DNA of 64,000 bases, taken from positions 1-64,000 of the forward strand of contig JAUCBJ010003135.1 in the NCBI GenBank assembly GCA_032718475.1, read 5' to 3'. The notes beneath the pieces are model-generated. The model searched no databases. It was not told the origin of the DNA and saw nothing but the letters and a program-made list of their open reading frames with translations. The DNA comes from Nemertoderma westbladi (Eukaryota > Xenacoelomorpha > Nemertodermatida > Nemertodermatidae). The translations under genes and the position numbers were made by a program. Below, piece by piece: positions 21,601 through 30,723 of the stretch. Positions within the stretch are counted from its first letter, which is position 1. The number at the start of each line of letters is the position of its first letter.

Positions 21601-22215
21601 AGTGACTGTTACTCTGGTCCATTTGAAGTTTTGGACAGAGACGATAAAACTATCACTGTGTTAAAGAAAAAATACCATGAGAAAATTTCTATCGATCGTA
21701 CAAAACCTGCATTCGTCATAAATGAATCACAGAGAAAAGAAATCACAACTGGAATTACTCAGGTAAAACAAAAACTACTAACTAATCGAGGAGAACAAGA
21801 TAAAGCTAAACCTACTTCAATTCTATCCAAAAGATCTAATGGAAATTCCGATGTACGAACTGATGACGTCATAATAGGAAAAAGTAAAAACTATCCACCC
21901 TGGCCTGGATTAATATTACCCGAGAATACAAAAATATACGGAAATATTTGTCCAGCTAACGCCTTACCTGTTAGATATTTTGCTACCAATAGAACTGATT
22001 TTGTAAACAAGTTACAAATTTCCAAATTCGATTGTAATTATTTCAAAATTCGTACACGTTTGCTAGACAACGCTGTTAATTTAGCTCAACATTTTTTAAC
22101 AAACAGTAAACGTGATATAAAAAAACCCAAAAAGACTGTTACTTTTAATAAAGAAAAATCAAGATGCTATTTTAAAATAACTGATGCTCCACATCTTATA
22201 CGGGGGGTGGTATAG
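18616..22215 (+). CDS. pol: Pol polyprotein: protease, RT, RNase H, integrase
   Basis: An uninterrupted frame of about 1,199 codons, -1 relative to gag, with no required ATG, so it is expected to be made by frameshifting. Numbering from 18616: protease DSG at 51-53; RT aspartate D318 in KLDLQSAY and YLDD at 378-381; RNase H TDAS with D535, D600 in TDHKP and D643 in ADALSR. In integrase, a zinc-binding His/Cys segment spans about 716-757 and the catalytic triad is D782, D841, E877 (35 residues between the last two). A GPF motif at 1001-1003 marks the C-terminal GPF/Y module. All key catalytic residues are present. The TAG stop (22213-22215) lies inside the first bases of the 3' LTR. Confidence 0.95.
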   Translation: MYGRKLPVGPRDCWGEKDTGKLIDSTTRAAGDGVNAIYVTATGLVKEFLADSGSEVSVLPTQYATSDMRPVPNIILKAANQTEINVIGIEKLQFTLPNVNNKLYSWTFYIGDIPQPILGADFLAKHKLLVDCTNNRLIPLNDITFSSNDPTQNKDTTNRKSNEKQINKTEIQLTPTIRRITVENQEFNSKVNDLLDKYPDIFKPVNIFQPIKHDIEHNILTTGHPSHFKARRLFGERLDEAKKVFAKWESQGICYRGESPYASPLHMVPQPNSKTTPFRACGDYRGLNAQTIPDRYPMPNLSEIPGALHGSTIFSKLDLQSAYTQIPIAKDDQHKAAVITPFGLYIFRRMPYGLRNASQTFQRLMDTVLQDIAFAWVYLDDILVASKNPIEHLQHLDSILHRLNIFGLRLREEKCIFFCSSVKFVGAHISAEGIKPLPEKVEAIVNYPKPTSIKGLKRLLGMAGFYHRFVPNFSGIAAPLTDMTRDRKSKSNNTLNWSDNETEAFNKLKIAITDSVVLAFPNTKTIKLELEITTDASNVAAGSVLHQIIDNNKQPLGFFSAKFSSNESRKSTFDRELLSIYLSLKHFPWLLGTDFVIKTDHKPLIDMLTMKNPTPQQTRWISFISEFNCTIKHIAGSSNIVADALSRSLLTITTTCDESLVEAQNSDTSLQEFFKNTTLPLKKIPVGDNFIWCNEEKSTLRPYLPTSMRFTTFEKHHNLAHLGHRATIKLIAEKHVWPGMSKDIRTWCRQCLRCQQCKIVRHTKSPIGTIPTTDRFHTIHIDLVGPLPPSKDFTHLVTIIDRFTRWPEVVPVKQIDTETVANALITAWISRFGVPRELISDRGTQFESTVWGELMRQLGINRKRTTTYHPMSNSAVERFHRTLKNALRAHASTNRSWSETMPLILLGLRASVNCQGYSPSQMVYGGPIDLPGQFLIPSSKNETEAYLPNYMDNLFETINSFAAPERKHTAPTYIPKELHKATHVWIRNDRKKSTLSDCYSGPFEVLDRDDKTITVLKKKYHEKISIDRTKPAFVINESQRKEITTGITQVKQKLLTNRGEQDKAKPTSILSKRSNGNSDVRTDDVIIGKSKNYPPWPGLILPENTKIYGNICPANALPVRYFATNRTDFVNKLQISKFDCNYFKIRTRLLDNAVNLAQHFLTNSKRDIKKPKKTVTFNKEKSRCYFKITDAPHLIRGVV
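22201..22210 (+). promoter_or_regulatory. Polypurine tract of Ty3/gypsy element
   Basis: CGGGGGGTGG lies immediately before the 3' LTR, in the place where plus-strand DNA synthesis is primed. It is short and contains one T. It overlaps the last codons of pol. Confidence 0.7.
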
Positions 22216-22470
22216 TGTACTGTATTTTGTTTGATTAGTAAAAAGACTTTTTATTATTGATTATATAATAACAACTACCGGTACTGAAGGAAAAAAGATT
22301 TTGATTGATCTGCTAGTGAGATCCTTAGAGTTAATAATTTGATTTATATATTTGTAAACAGTATGCAGTAAGAATAACTAATAGATAAGTTCTAATAAAT
22401 ATTAAAGTTTATTGTTATAATAAATTGTATTTTATATTTGATAATTATTGATAATTACCTCAACATTATA
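22211..22470 (+). repeat. 3' LTR of Ty3/gypsy element
   Basis: 260 bp, same length as the 5' LTR and with no difference found by eye. It is followed by AAGGC (22471-22475), the duplicate of 17199-17203. Confidence 0.9.
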
Positions 22471-23618
22471 AAGGCCTTTGATTCAGTCTCTCGCTCACGT
22501 ATGTTCAGCGTACTTTCATTATATGGGATTCCTGATGAAATTATTGCAGCAATCAGATCAGTATACGATGGTTCGACAACATTTGTGTCTACTGTTGACG
22601 GTGACACAGAACCATTTGAAGTGTTATGGGGCGTCCTCCAAGGAGACACACTTGCACCATTCTTGTTCATTATTGTGGTTGACTATGTTCTACGCATGTC
22701 CTTAGATCATTATAATGATGATGGGGTGATGATAACTCCACCTACTGGCTCCAGAAGTCGAGGAAATCCTGCCAAGTACCTAACTGATCTAGACTTTGCT
22801 GATGACTTAGGAATACTATCAGAATCATTAGAGGGAGCCCAACGGCTCCTCAGCTCATTAGAACATGCTGCTTCTAGTGTTGGTCTTTTTATTAACTCCA
22901 GAAAGACCAAAATTCTGACAGTTAACTTTGAAAGTCCTCAGCAAGTCTCTGATCGGATGAGCATAAGCTCAAAGGATGGTATGCTTGAGCATGTGGACGA
23001 CTTCTGTTACCTGGGATCATGGATCCGGAAGTCAGGTGAGGACCTTCGAATACGTAAGGGAAAGGCATGGGCAGCCTTTAATAGGCTTTCCAGGATTTGG
23101 AAGTCACCGAGAATTAATCGGAAACTTAAGGTCCGATTATTTAGAGCAGCAGTAGTTCCAGTACTCCTCTACGGGAGTCCATGCTGGGCTCTAACTGCTG
23201 AGGACACCAAATCTCTGGATGGCACATTCACAAGAATGCTACGCCGGGTTCATTGTGTCAAGTACAATGCACACATCTCCAACCAGACACTATATAACAT
23301 TGGAGGTGTCTCATTGGTTCCCCCAAGCTTGACACTAGAACAAAATCGCCTCCGCTTTGCAGGACATTGCTTTCGCCGTGAGGACCAGCCAGTGCATAAT
23401 CTTGTACTTTGGCAGCCTCATGGAGTGAATAAGCATGGTGGACAGCCCATGACTTTCTTGAGACGCATCTTAAAGGACACTGGCCTTAACGATGCGGATG
23501 ATCTAGCAAATGTCATGGGTGATAGGGAGTTGTGGCGGTGCAATTTTGTTGACAAGCCGGCACAGCATTCTTAAAGATGCAGCTGCAATGCAGCATGCCG
23601 ATCATAGTAGTAGTAGTA
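22471..23618 (+). pseudogene. Young LINE B copy, 3' part of RT and tail
   Basis: This resumes the RT cut at 17203. It reads in frame from AFDSVSRSR through GVLQGDTLAPFLFII, the catalytic FADD (about 22796-22807), GLFINSRKTKILTV, VDDFCYLGSWIRKSG, VPVLLYGSPCWALTAEDTK and RFAGHCFRREDQPVHNLVLW to KPAQHS and TAA at 23574. The short 3' UTR holds GCAGCTGCAATGCAGCATGC and a TAG-repeat tail (23605-23618). No stop is seen in this half, so the copy was probably coding-competent in this region before the LTR insertion. GTGTAGAGT at 23619-23627 matches 16844-16852 and marks the insertion of this copy into the older LINE B. An ORF beginning at 22438 borrows its first codons from the LTR and is artefactual there. 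Confidence 0.88.
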
Positions 23619-24000
23619 GTGTAGAGTACCATGAACACATCTCCAATCAGCATTGGAGGTGTTCCATTACTTTCCCCTTCCTTGACACTTGAATGGAACC
23701 GCCTCCGCTTGGCAGGACATTGCTTTCGCCGTGAGTACCAGCCAGTGCATAATCTTGTACTTTGGCAGCCTCATGGAGTGAATAAGCATGGTGGACATCC
23801 TATGACTTTCTTGAGACGCATCTTAAGGACACTGGCCTTGAAGATGCGGATGATCTAGCAAATGTCATTGGCAGATTGGTGATAGGGAGTAGTGGCGGCG
23901 AAATTTTGTCGACAATCCAGCTCAGCATTCTTAATATATATGTAATAATATATATATAATGCAGCTGCAATGCAGCATGCCCATCTTAGTAGTAGTCGTA
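23619..24000 (+). pseudogene. Old LINE B copy, fragment 3 of 3 (3' end)
   Basis: Picks up the old LINE B at HEHISNQ and continues through IGGVPLLSPSLTLEW, LAGHCFRREYQPVHNLVLW and MTFLRRIL to the common 3' sequence GCAGCTGCAATGCAGCATGC and a degraded TAG tail. It has a deletion near the DTLKD region and an AT-rich insertion (about 23933-23960) before the tail. It is contiguous in element coordinates with fragment 2, which is the main support for the nested-insertion model. Confidence 0.8.
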
Positions 24001-24122
24001 GTATTAAAGCTAATAATTTCAACAACAGCTAATTTTAGGCATTAGTACACATTGGGTACCCAAAGACAAGATTTATTATATCCAGTTTTTGCTACTTTTA
24101 TAAATGTTCTAGGACATGGGCA

Positions 24123-24996
24123 CTAGTGTGTTATAGGTACACCCCCCCTCAAATTTTTTTTACTAGCTAGTTTTTGCTATTTCTTTTTATGAACATGTTC
24201 TAGAGCATGTTAGCTATTAAAAAAAAAATATATATATATGTTCTAGAAAAAATATTTTTTGTTCTAGAACAATTTAAAAAAAATTAAAAAAATTAATGTA
24301 TTATTATACGGTAGTAGGCCTATATATAATATCTAGTATATTAAATTATTTTTTAATAATGTTCTAGAACATGTTAGCTATTCAGAAATAGGAAAAAAAG
24401 TAGAACAAATAGTTTTGTTCTAGAACAGTTCAAACAATATAAAATTTATTTTTTAATTTGATTTAGAATTTGTTTATATAATTTTTAATCGTTGCTGGCA
24501 AGATGGCTTTGGGAGGGGTTAGCTAGTATTTTTTTAATATCTAATTAAAATTAAAAAATTCACTGTATTGAGGTCATTGTATTGAGAAATTAATCATATG
24601 CTTAGAATACGTATACTGTATAATATTTATTATTTAGCAGACAGCGGGTAATATTTTCTGATCAAATCCAACAGAGCAGAAAATTGGTTTTCTTTGTATA
24701 GGCCCTAGAAGCTTCCAACGAAACTCAGCTAGTTGTTGGGCGAAAGTAAAATCTTAGCTGTAGAAATTCGAATATTCTAGAAAATTTAATTTCCTTGACA
24801 TTAAATAAAACATAACTAACAAAAAATAAAATTTGTAAGCTTTTTTAAAAACTTGTTCTAGAACAAAAAATATTTGTTCTAGAACATTTTAATTTTTTTT
24901 CAAATGTATCTCATGTTCTAGAACATTTCATAAAAAGAAATAGCAAAAACTAGCTAGTAAAAAAATTTGAGGGTGGATGTACCTATAACACACTAG
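24123..24996. mobile_element. Non-autonomous TIR element, about 870 bp
   Basis: The two ends are inverted copies for at least 70 bp: ACTAGTGTGTTATAGGTAC at 24122 onward, and GTACCTATAACACACTAGT ending at about 24997. The matching inner segment includes ACTAGCTAGTTTTTGCTATT. CTAG (or TA) at both outer borders could be the target duplication. The interior is AT-rich, has no ORF, and contains many GTTCTAGAAC palindromes, so it looks like a MITE or satellite-forming TIR element of unknown superfamily. Confidence 0.6.
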
Positions 24997-25315
24997 TAAC
25001 AAAAACTGTATTTTTACATTCATCTATATTTAGTGTAAAAAAAACTAGCTATTAAATAATTAATTACCAGCTACCCTGACTATCTAATAAAAATTACTAG
25101 ACACGATGACAATGGAAATTATTCCAGACAAATTTAATTATTGAGCATTGAAATAAAATTGTAATATTCTTTTCTAGCTAATAAAAAGTACTAGCTAGCG
25201 CAAAATCAAAATTACTACCAACCATCTTACTGTCAGAACGTCAAATATTTGTTCTAGAACAAAAATCACCATGATAAAAGCCCTTTTCATATGAAAAAAA
25301 TTGGTGAAAAAAATG
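24997..25315. other. AT-rich noncoding spacer
   Basis: No ORF, RNA gene or clear element seen. It contains a GTTCTAGAAC palindrome at about 25252-25261, just before the minisatellite. Confidence 0.5.
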
Positions 25316-27572
25316 GACACCGGTACCCAAGGTGTAGTAATGTCTAACTCCAGTAGTGGGTGGGTGGGTACCCAAGGTGTAGTAATGTCTAACTGCAGTA
25401 GTGGGTGGGTGGGTACCCAAGGTGTAGTAATGTCTAACTCCAGTAGTGGGTGGGTGGGTACCCAAGGTGTAGTAATGTCTAACTGCAGTAGTGGGTGGGT
25501 GGGTACCCAAGGTGTAGTAATGTCTAACTCCAGTAGTGGGTGGGTGGGTACCCAAGGTGTAGTAATGTCTAACTCTAGTAGTGGGTGGGTAGGTGGGTAC
25601 CCAAGGTGTAGTAATGTCTAACTCTAGTAGTGGGTGGGTAGGTGGGTACCCAAGGTGTAGTAATGTCTAACTCCAGTAGTGGGTGGGTAGGTGGGTACCC
25701 AAGGTGTAGTAATGTCTAACTCCAGTAGTGGTTGGTTGGGTACCCAAGGTGTAGTAATGTCTAACTCCAGTAGTGGGTGGGTAGGTGGGTACCCAAGGTA
25801 ACTTTTCAATGTCTAACTCCAGTAGTGGTTGGTTGGGTACCCAAGGTGTTGTAATGTCTAACTCCAGTAGTGGTTGGTTGGGTACCCAAGGTGTAGTAAT
25901 GTCTAACTCTAGTAGTGGGTGGGTAGGTGGGTACCCAAGGTGTAGTAATGTCTAACTCCAGTAGTGGGTGGGTACCCAATGTGTAGTAATGTCTAACTGC
26001 AGTAGTGGGTGGGTGGGTACCCAAGGTGTAGTAATGTCTAACTGCAGTAGTGGGTGGGTGGGTACCCAAGGTGTAGTAATGTCTAACTGCAGTAGTGGTT
26101 GGTTGGGTACCCAAGGTTTAGTAATGTCTAACTCCAGTAGTGGGTGGGTGGGTACCCAAGGTGTTGTAATGTCTAACTCTAGTAGTGGGTGGGTAGGTGG
26201 GTACCCAAGGTGTAGTAATGTCTAACTCCAGTAGTGGGTGGGTAGGTGGGTACCCAAGGTAACTTTTCAATGTCTAACTCCAGTAGTGGTTGGTTGGGTA
26301 CCCAAGGTGTTGTAATGTCTAACTCCAGTAATGGTTGGTTGGGTACCCAAGGTGTAGTAATGTCTAACTCTAGTAGTGGGTGGGTAGGTGGGTACCCAAG
26401 GTGTAGTAATGTCTAACTCCAGTAGTGGGTGGGTAGGTGGGTACCCAAGGTGTAGTAATGTCTAACTGCAGTAGTGGGTGGGTGGGTACCCAAGGTGTAG
26501 TAATGTCTAACTGCAGTAGTGGTTGGTTGGGTACCCAAGGTGTTGTAATGTCTAACTCTAGTAGTGGGTGGGTAGGTGGGTACCCAAGGTGCAGTAATGT
26601 CTAACTCCAGTAGTGGGTGGGTGGGTACCCAAAGTGTAGTAATGTCTAACTGCAGTAGTGGTTGGTTGGGTACCCAAGGTGTAGTAATGTCTAACTCCAG
26701 TAGTGGGTGGGTAGGTGGGTACCCAAGGTAACTTTTCAATGTCTAACTCCAGTAGTGGTTGGTTGGGTACCCAAGGTGTTGTAATGTCTAACTCCAGTAG
26801 TGGTTGGTTGGGTACCCAAGGTGTTGTAATGTCTAACTCCAGTAGTGGGTGGGTGGGTACCCACGGTGTAGTAATGTCTAACTGCAGTAGTGGGTGGGTA
26901 GGTGGGTACCCAAGGTGTAGTAATGTCTAACTGCAGTAGTGGGTGGGTGGGTACCCAAGGTGTAGTAATGTCTAACTGCAGTAGTGGTTGGTTGGGTACC
27001 CAAGGTGTTGTAATGTCTAACTCTAGTAGTGGGTGGGTAGGTGGGTACCCAAGGTGTAGTAATGTCTAACTCCAGTAGTGGGTGGGTGGGTACCCAAAGT
27101 GTAGTAATGTCTAACTGCAGTAGTGGTTGGTTGGGTACCCAAGGTGTAGTAATGTCTAACTCCAGTAGTGGGTGGGTAGGTGGGTACCCAAGGTAACTTT
27201 TCAATGTCTAACTCCAGTAGTGGTTGGTTGGGTACCCAAGGTGTTGTAATGTCTAACTCCAGTAGTGGGTGGGTAGGTGGGTACCCAAGGTAACTTTTCA
27301 ATGTCTAACTCCAGTAGTGGGTGGGTAGGTGGGTACCCAAGGTGTAGTAATGTCTAACTCCAGTAGTGGGTGGGTAGGTGGGTACCCAAGGTAACTTTTC
27401 AATGTCTAACTCCAGTAGTGGTTGGTTGGGTACCCAAGGTGTTGTAATGTCTAACTCCAGTAGTGGGTGGGTGGGTATCCAAGGTGTAGTAATGTTTAAC
27501 TCCAGTAGTGGGTGGGTAGGTGGGTACCCAAGGTGTAGTAATGTCTAACTGGATTAGTGGGTGGGTGGGTAC
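25316..27572 (+). repeat. 45/49-bp GT-rich minisatellite
   Basis: About 48 units of TACCCAAGGTGTAGTAATGT, CTAACTCCAGTAGTGGGTGG and GTGGG. A TAGG insertion gives 49-bp units; GGTTGGTTGGG is a same-length variant. Another variant replaces GTGTAGTAATG by GTAACTTTTCAATG, and CTGCAG alternates with CTCCAG. Blocks of variants repeat in order (for example about 26250-26480, 26710-26950 and 27190-27290), showing multi-unit duplication. Open frames on both strands here (MSNSSSGWVGTQGVV and HYYTLGTHPPTT type) come from the repeat and carry no protein signal. Confidence 0.93.
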
Positions 27573-29123
27573 TACGACTACTACTAGGATCGGCATGCTG
27601 CATTGCAGCTGCATTTTTAGAATGCTGTGCCGGCTTGTCGAGAAAATTGCGCCGCCACAACTCCCTATCACCCACGAAATTTGCTAGATCATCCGAATCT
27701 TCAAGGCCAGTGTCCTTTAAGATGCGTCTCAAGAAAGTCATGGGCTGTCCACCATGCTTATTCACTCCATGAGGCTGCCAAAGTACAATATTATGCACTG
27801 GCTCTTCCTCACGGCGAAAGCAATGTCATGCAAAGTGGTGGCAATTTTGTTCTAGTGTCAGGCTTGGGGGAACCAATGAGACGCCTCCAATGTCATATAG
27901 TGTCTGGTTTGAGATGTGTGCATTGTACTTGACACAATCAACCCGGCGTAGCATTCTTGTGAATGTGCCATCCAGAGATATGGTGTCCAAAGCAGTGAGA
28001 GCCCAGCATGGACTCCCATAGAGGAGTACTGGAACTACTGCTGCTCTATATAATCGGACCTTAAGTTTCCGATTAATTCTCGGTAACTTCCAAATCCTGG
28101 AAAGCCTATTCAAGGCTGCCCATGCATTTCCCTTACGTATTCGAAGGTCCTCACCTGACTTCCGGATCCATGATCCCTGGTAACAGAAGTCGTCCACATG
28201 CTCAAGCATACCATCCTTTGAGCTTATGCTCAGCCGGTCAGAGACTTGCTGAGGACGTTCAAACTTAACTGTCATAACTGTCAAAATTTTGGACTTTCTG
28301 GAGTTAATAAAAAGACCAACACTAGAAGCAGCCCGTTCTAATGAGCTGAGGAACCGTTGGGCTCCCTCGAGTGATTCTGAGAGTACTCCTAAGTCATCAG
28401 CAAAGTCTAGATCAGTTAGGTACTTGGCAGGATTTCCTCGACTTCTGGAGCCAGTAGGTGGAGTTATCATCACCCCATCATCATTATGATGATCTAAGGA
28501 CATGCGTAGATCATAGTCAACCATAATTATGAACAAGAATGGTGCAAGTGTGTCTCCCTGGAGGACGCCCCATAACACTTCAAATGGTTCTGTGTCACCG
28601 TCAACAGTAGACACAAATGTTGTCGAACCATCGTATACTGATCTGATTGCTGCTATAATTTCATCAGGAATCCCATATAATGAAAGTATTCTGAACTTAC
28701 GTGAGCGAGAGACTGAATCAAAGGCCTTGAAGAAGTCAACAAAGATAACAGCCAGATGCCTGTCTTTCTTTTTTGATAACTCTTCAATTATCCTTCTAAG
28801 TGCCAAAATGGGCTCCATGGTCCCACGACCTTTACGGAACCCATTCTGATTTCCACGGAGCAGTCTCTCAATGGGATCGCTGATGCGATTTAATAGAATT
28901 CTATTGTATAGCTTTTCAGCAATCGAGATCAATGAGATTCCCCGAAAAGAACCATAGAGTGTTAGGTTGCCCTTCTTGGGAACTGGCACCAACTTATTTG
29001 TTTTCATTTCTTGTGGGACTCTTGTTGTTTGGTACATGTCTACTATGGTGGGATAGATGAGCTTTAAGCACTCAGGTATTTTAAAAACATCAGGGGGAAC
29101 ACCATCTACTCCACTGGCACCTT
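27573..29123 (-). pseudogene. LINE B copy 3, nearly intact RT with one nonsense codon
   Basis: A minus-strand LINE B reverse transcriptase reading from DGVPPDVFK near 29100 through NKLVPVPKKGNL, NGFRKGRGTMEPIL, FVDFFKAFDSVS, GVLQGDTLAPFLF, the catalytic FADD (about 28390-28401), GLFINSRKSK and VPVLLYGSPCWALTA. A TGA at 27826-27828 replaces the Gly codon of RFAGHCFRR; the same frame then continues to DKPAQHS and a stop-less run into the tail. The shared 3' sequence and TACTACTACTAG tail (reverse complement) sit at 27573-27610. It is 5'-truncated inside the early RT, like the other copies. The same minisatellite flanks it on both sides, and GGGTGGGTAC at both edges may be the target duplication. 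Confidence 0.85.
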
Positions 29124-29241
29124 GGGTGGGTACCCAAGGTGTAGTAATGTCTAACTCCAGTAGTAGTTGGGTGGGTACCCAAGGTGTAGTAATGTCTAAC
29201 TCCAGTAGTAGTTGGGTGGGTACCCAAGGTGTAGTAATGCC
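29124..29241 (+). repeat. Right-hand remnant of the 45-bp minisatellite
   Basis: Two and a half units of the same GGGTACCCAAGGTGTAGTAA repeat, with the variant CAGTAGTAGTTGGGTGGG, follow the LINE B copy directly. This places the LINE inside a once continuous array. Confidence 0.88.
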
Positions 29242-29350
29242 CTACTTTTCGTGGTGGTGTTCAATGTGGAGCACTGCCACAACTTCGTACAAATTATTTG
29301 CATTAATTTTATGACTCCGAGGTCATTATATCAGCTTTTATTTGAGCCAC

Positions 29351-30148
29351 CTAACTTACACCGCCATCTCTTACCCGCCAAAATATGAGCCATTTATGAA
29401 TTACATGTATTAAAACAACGTTACTAACGGTCATTGTCCGCTGTTTGCCAAGTAATTGAACAATTGTAAATTTAACTCTATGCGGCCGTACTTTGGGTCT
29501 CAAAAGAAAGTTCAAGCTTCCCGCGCAAAGTCGTTTTTTGTCATCGCGGTAATCAACATTAACATCAACGGGCAACTGATCAACAAGCCGAAATAATTCC
29601 GAGTTGAGTTTGAAGGACACTCCTTCTTTAATCCCATCTTCGGGGCAATCCCCATCTTTTACTCGGTATTTCATTCCTTCAGCTGGGAAAGGAATGTCGC
29701 CTATGCGGGTATCTACGCCGGTATCAACGTACGCACCTTTCATATCAATTAACAATCGCGCAAATTTAGTAACCGGAGGAGAACTATTTTCCTTCCTGAT
29801 TCGCTGTATCTCCAGTTTCACAAAACAGATAGCAAATTTTAATCTCATTTTTGAGAATTCCACTTTTAGCTCTTGCATTCGGTTTTTTCTAAACCTAACC
29901 ATCTCTTCAGAATCCGTCAGCTTATGAATATGGATCTTCTTGTCAAGTTCCTCCGCGACTTTACTGTACATAACATTCTTGATTTCGATATATATTTGAT
30001 ATATTGGATAGGCGGGTTTTAATTTCAGCAATTCGTCAGTTTTGTTACGCAATTTAATCTCGTAATAGATATTTTTTCTCTGGCGTTGTACAACATCTGA
30101 AGCATAGTTGTCTAACCTTTTACGTAGATCAGGCCCTCCACACGCCAT
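29351..30148 (-). CDS. Unrecognised 265-codon protein, possible intronless gene
   Basis: An open frame from ATG at 30148 (context GATAAAATGGCG, a good Kozak match) to a stop at 29351. I do not recognise the family. The product is highly charged: the N-terminal half (residues about 8-130) is Lys/Arg/Glu-rich and probably helical (RKRLDNYASDVVQRQRKN, then VRFRKNRMQELKVEFSKMRL). A middle segment (about 140-200) is less basic and may be globular (FARLLIDMKGAYVDTGVD, then LNSELFRLVDQLPVDVNVDY), and the tail is basic then hydrophobic. No signal peptide or clear membrane segment is seen. Composition is unlike the surrounding repeats and there are no internal stops, which supports real or recent coding. 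It could also be part of a multi-exon gene or a captured transposon gene. Confidence 0.5.
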   Translation of the reverse strand: MACGGPDLRKRLDNYASDVVQRQRKNIYYEIKLRNKTDELLKLKPAYPIYQIYIEIKNVMYSKVAEELDKKIHIHKLTDSEEMVRFRKNRMQELKVEFSKMRLKFAICFVKLEIQRIRKENSSPPVTKFARLLIDMKGAYVDTGVDTRIGDIPFPAEGMKYRVKDGDCPEDGIKEGVSFKLNSELFRLVDQLPVDVNVDYRDDKKRLCAGSLNFLLRPKVRPHRVKFTIVQLLGKQRTMTVSNVVLIHVIHKWLIFWRVRDGGVS

Positions 30149-30478
30149 TTTATCTGTTAAAGAATTCACGGTGATCTCACAGGAATGTTAACTACTTCTT
30201 TTGTTTAGTTTACATGGCGTTACATTATTATGTTACAATTACATTATGTTACGTTACACTATTTAAGTAATTACAATAAACGTGCACTATAAATAGGCAT
30301 TAATGGTATGTATAAGCAAAAATTGAAGTTTTTCTGAATTGATTCTAATCAATTTTTCGTGCGTGTAACTATAACATTTTTAATGATTTAAACATTTCAG
30401 AACTATCTGAAAATTTAAGAGCTGATGAGAGTCCATCAAATTTTTTCAATCGTGTGATCTGTTAAGTTCAAATAAATA
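30149..30478. other. AT-rich region 5' of the minus-strand ORF
   Basis: Contains a cluster of TTACATTATG/GTTACGTTACA repeats at about 30207-30260 and no ORF. It would be the promoter side of the 29351-30148 gene if that gene is real. No TATA box is obvious. Confidence 0.3.
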
Positions 30479-30723
30479 TACCTGTAAACGAGACCATTGC
30501 GGGCACTACTATAGTACTGTATGTGTACCCATAAACGAGACCATTGCGGGCACTACTATAATACTGTGTGTACCCATAAACGAGACCATTGCGGGCACTA
30601 CTATAGTACTGTATGTGTACCCATAAACGAGACCATTGCGGGCACTACTATAGTACTGTATGTGTACCCATAAACGAGCCCATTGGTGGCACTACTATAG
30701 TACTGTATGTGTACCCATAAACA
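30479..30723 (+). repeat. 47-bp tandem repeat, 5 copies
   Basis: Unit ACCCATAAACGAGACCATTG plus CGGGCACTACTATAGTACTG and TATGTGT. Copies differ little; one is 4 bp shorter and the last has GCCCATTGGTGG. The TATAGTACTGTA part is nearly palindromic. Confidence 0.92.

Larger units (their letters stand above)
17204..22470 (+). mobile_element. Complete Ty3/gypsy LTR retrotransposon, probably CsRn1 clade
   Basis: A 5,267-bp element with two 260-bp LTRs identical by eye, a primer-binding site, gag and pol ORFs without internal stops, and a polypurine tract. It is bounded by the 5-bp duplication AAGGC in the coding region of LINE B. Pol order is protease, reverse transcriptase, RNase H, integrase, which is Ty3/gypsy. 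The tRNA-Trp-like primer site and the Cys-His-Cys-Cys Gag knuckle are features reported for the CsRn1 clade, so that placement is an inference from motifs. No envelope-like ORF is present. The identical LTRs suggest a recent insertion. Confidence 0.93.

Noticed and set aside
25241-27301. Short ORFs in the 45/49-bp array
   Set aside because: Repeat translations on both strands with no independent support.
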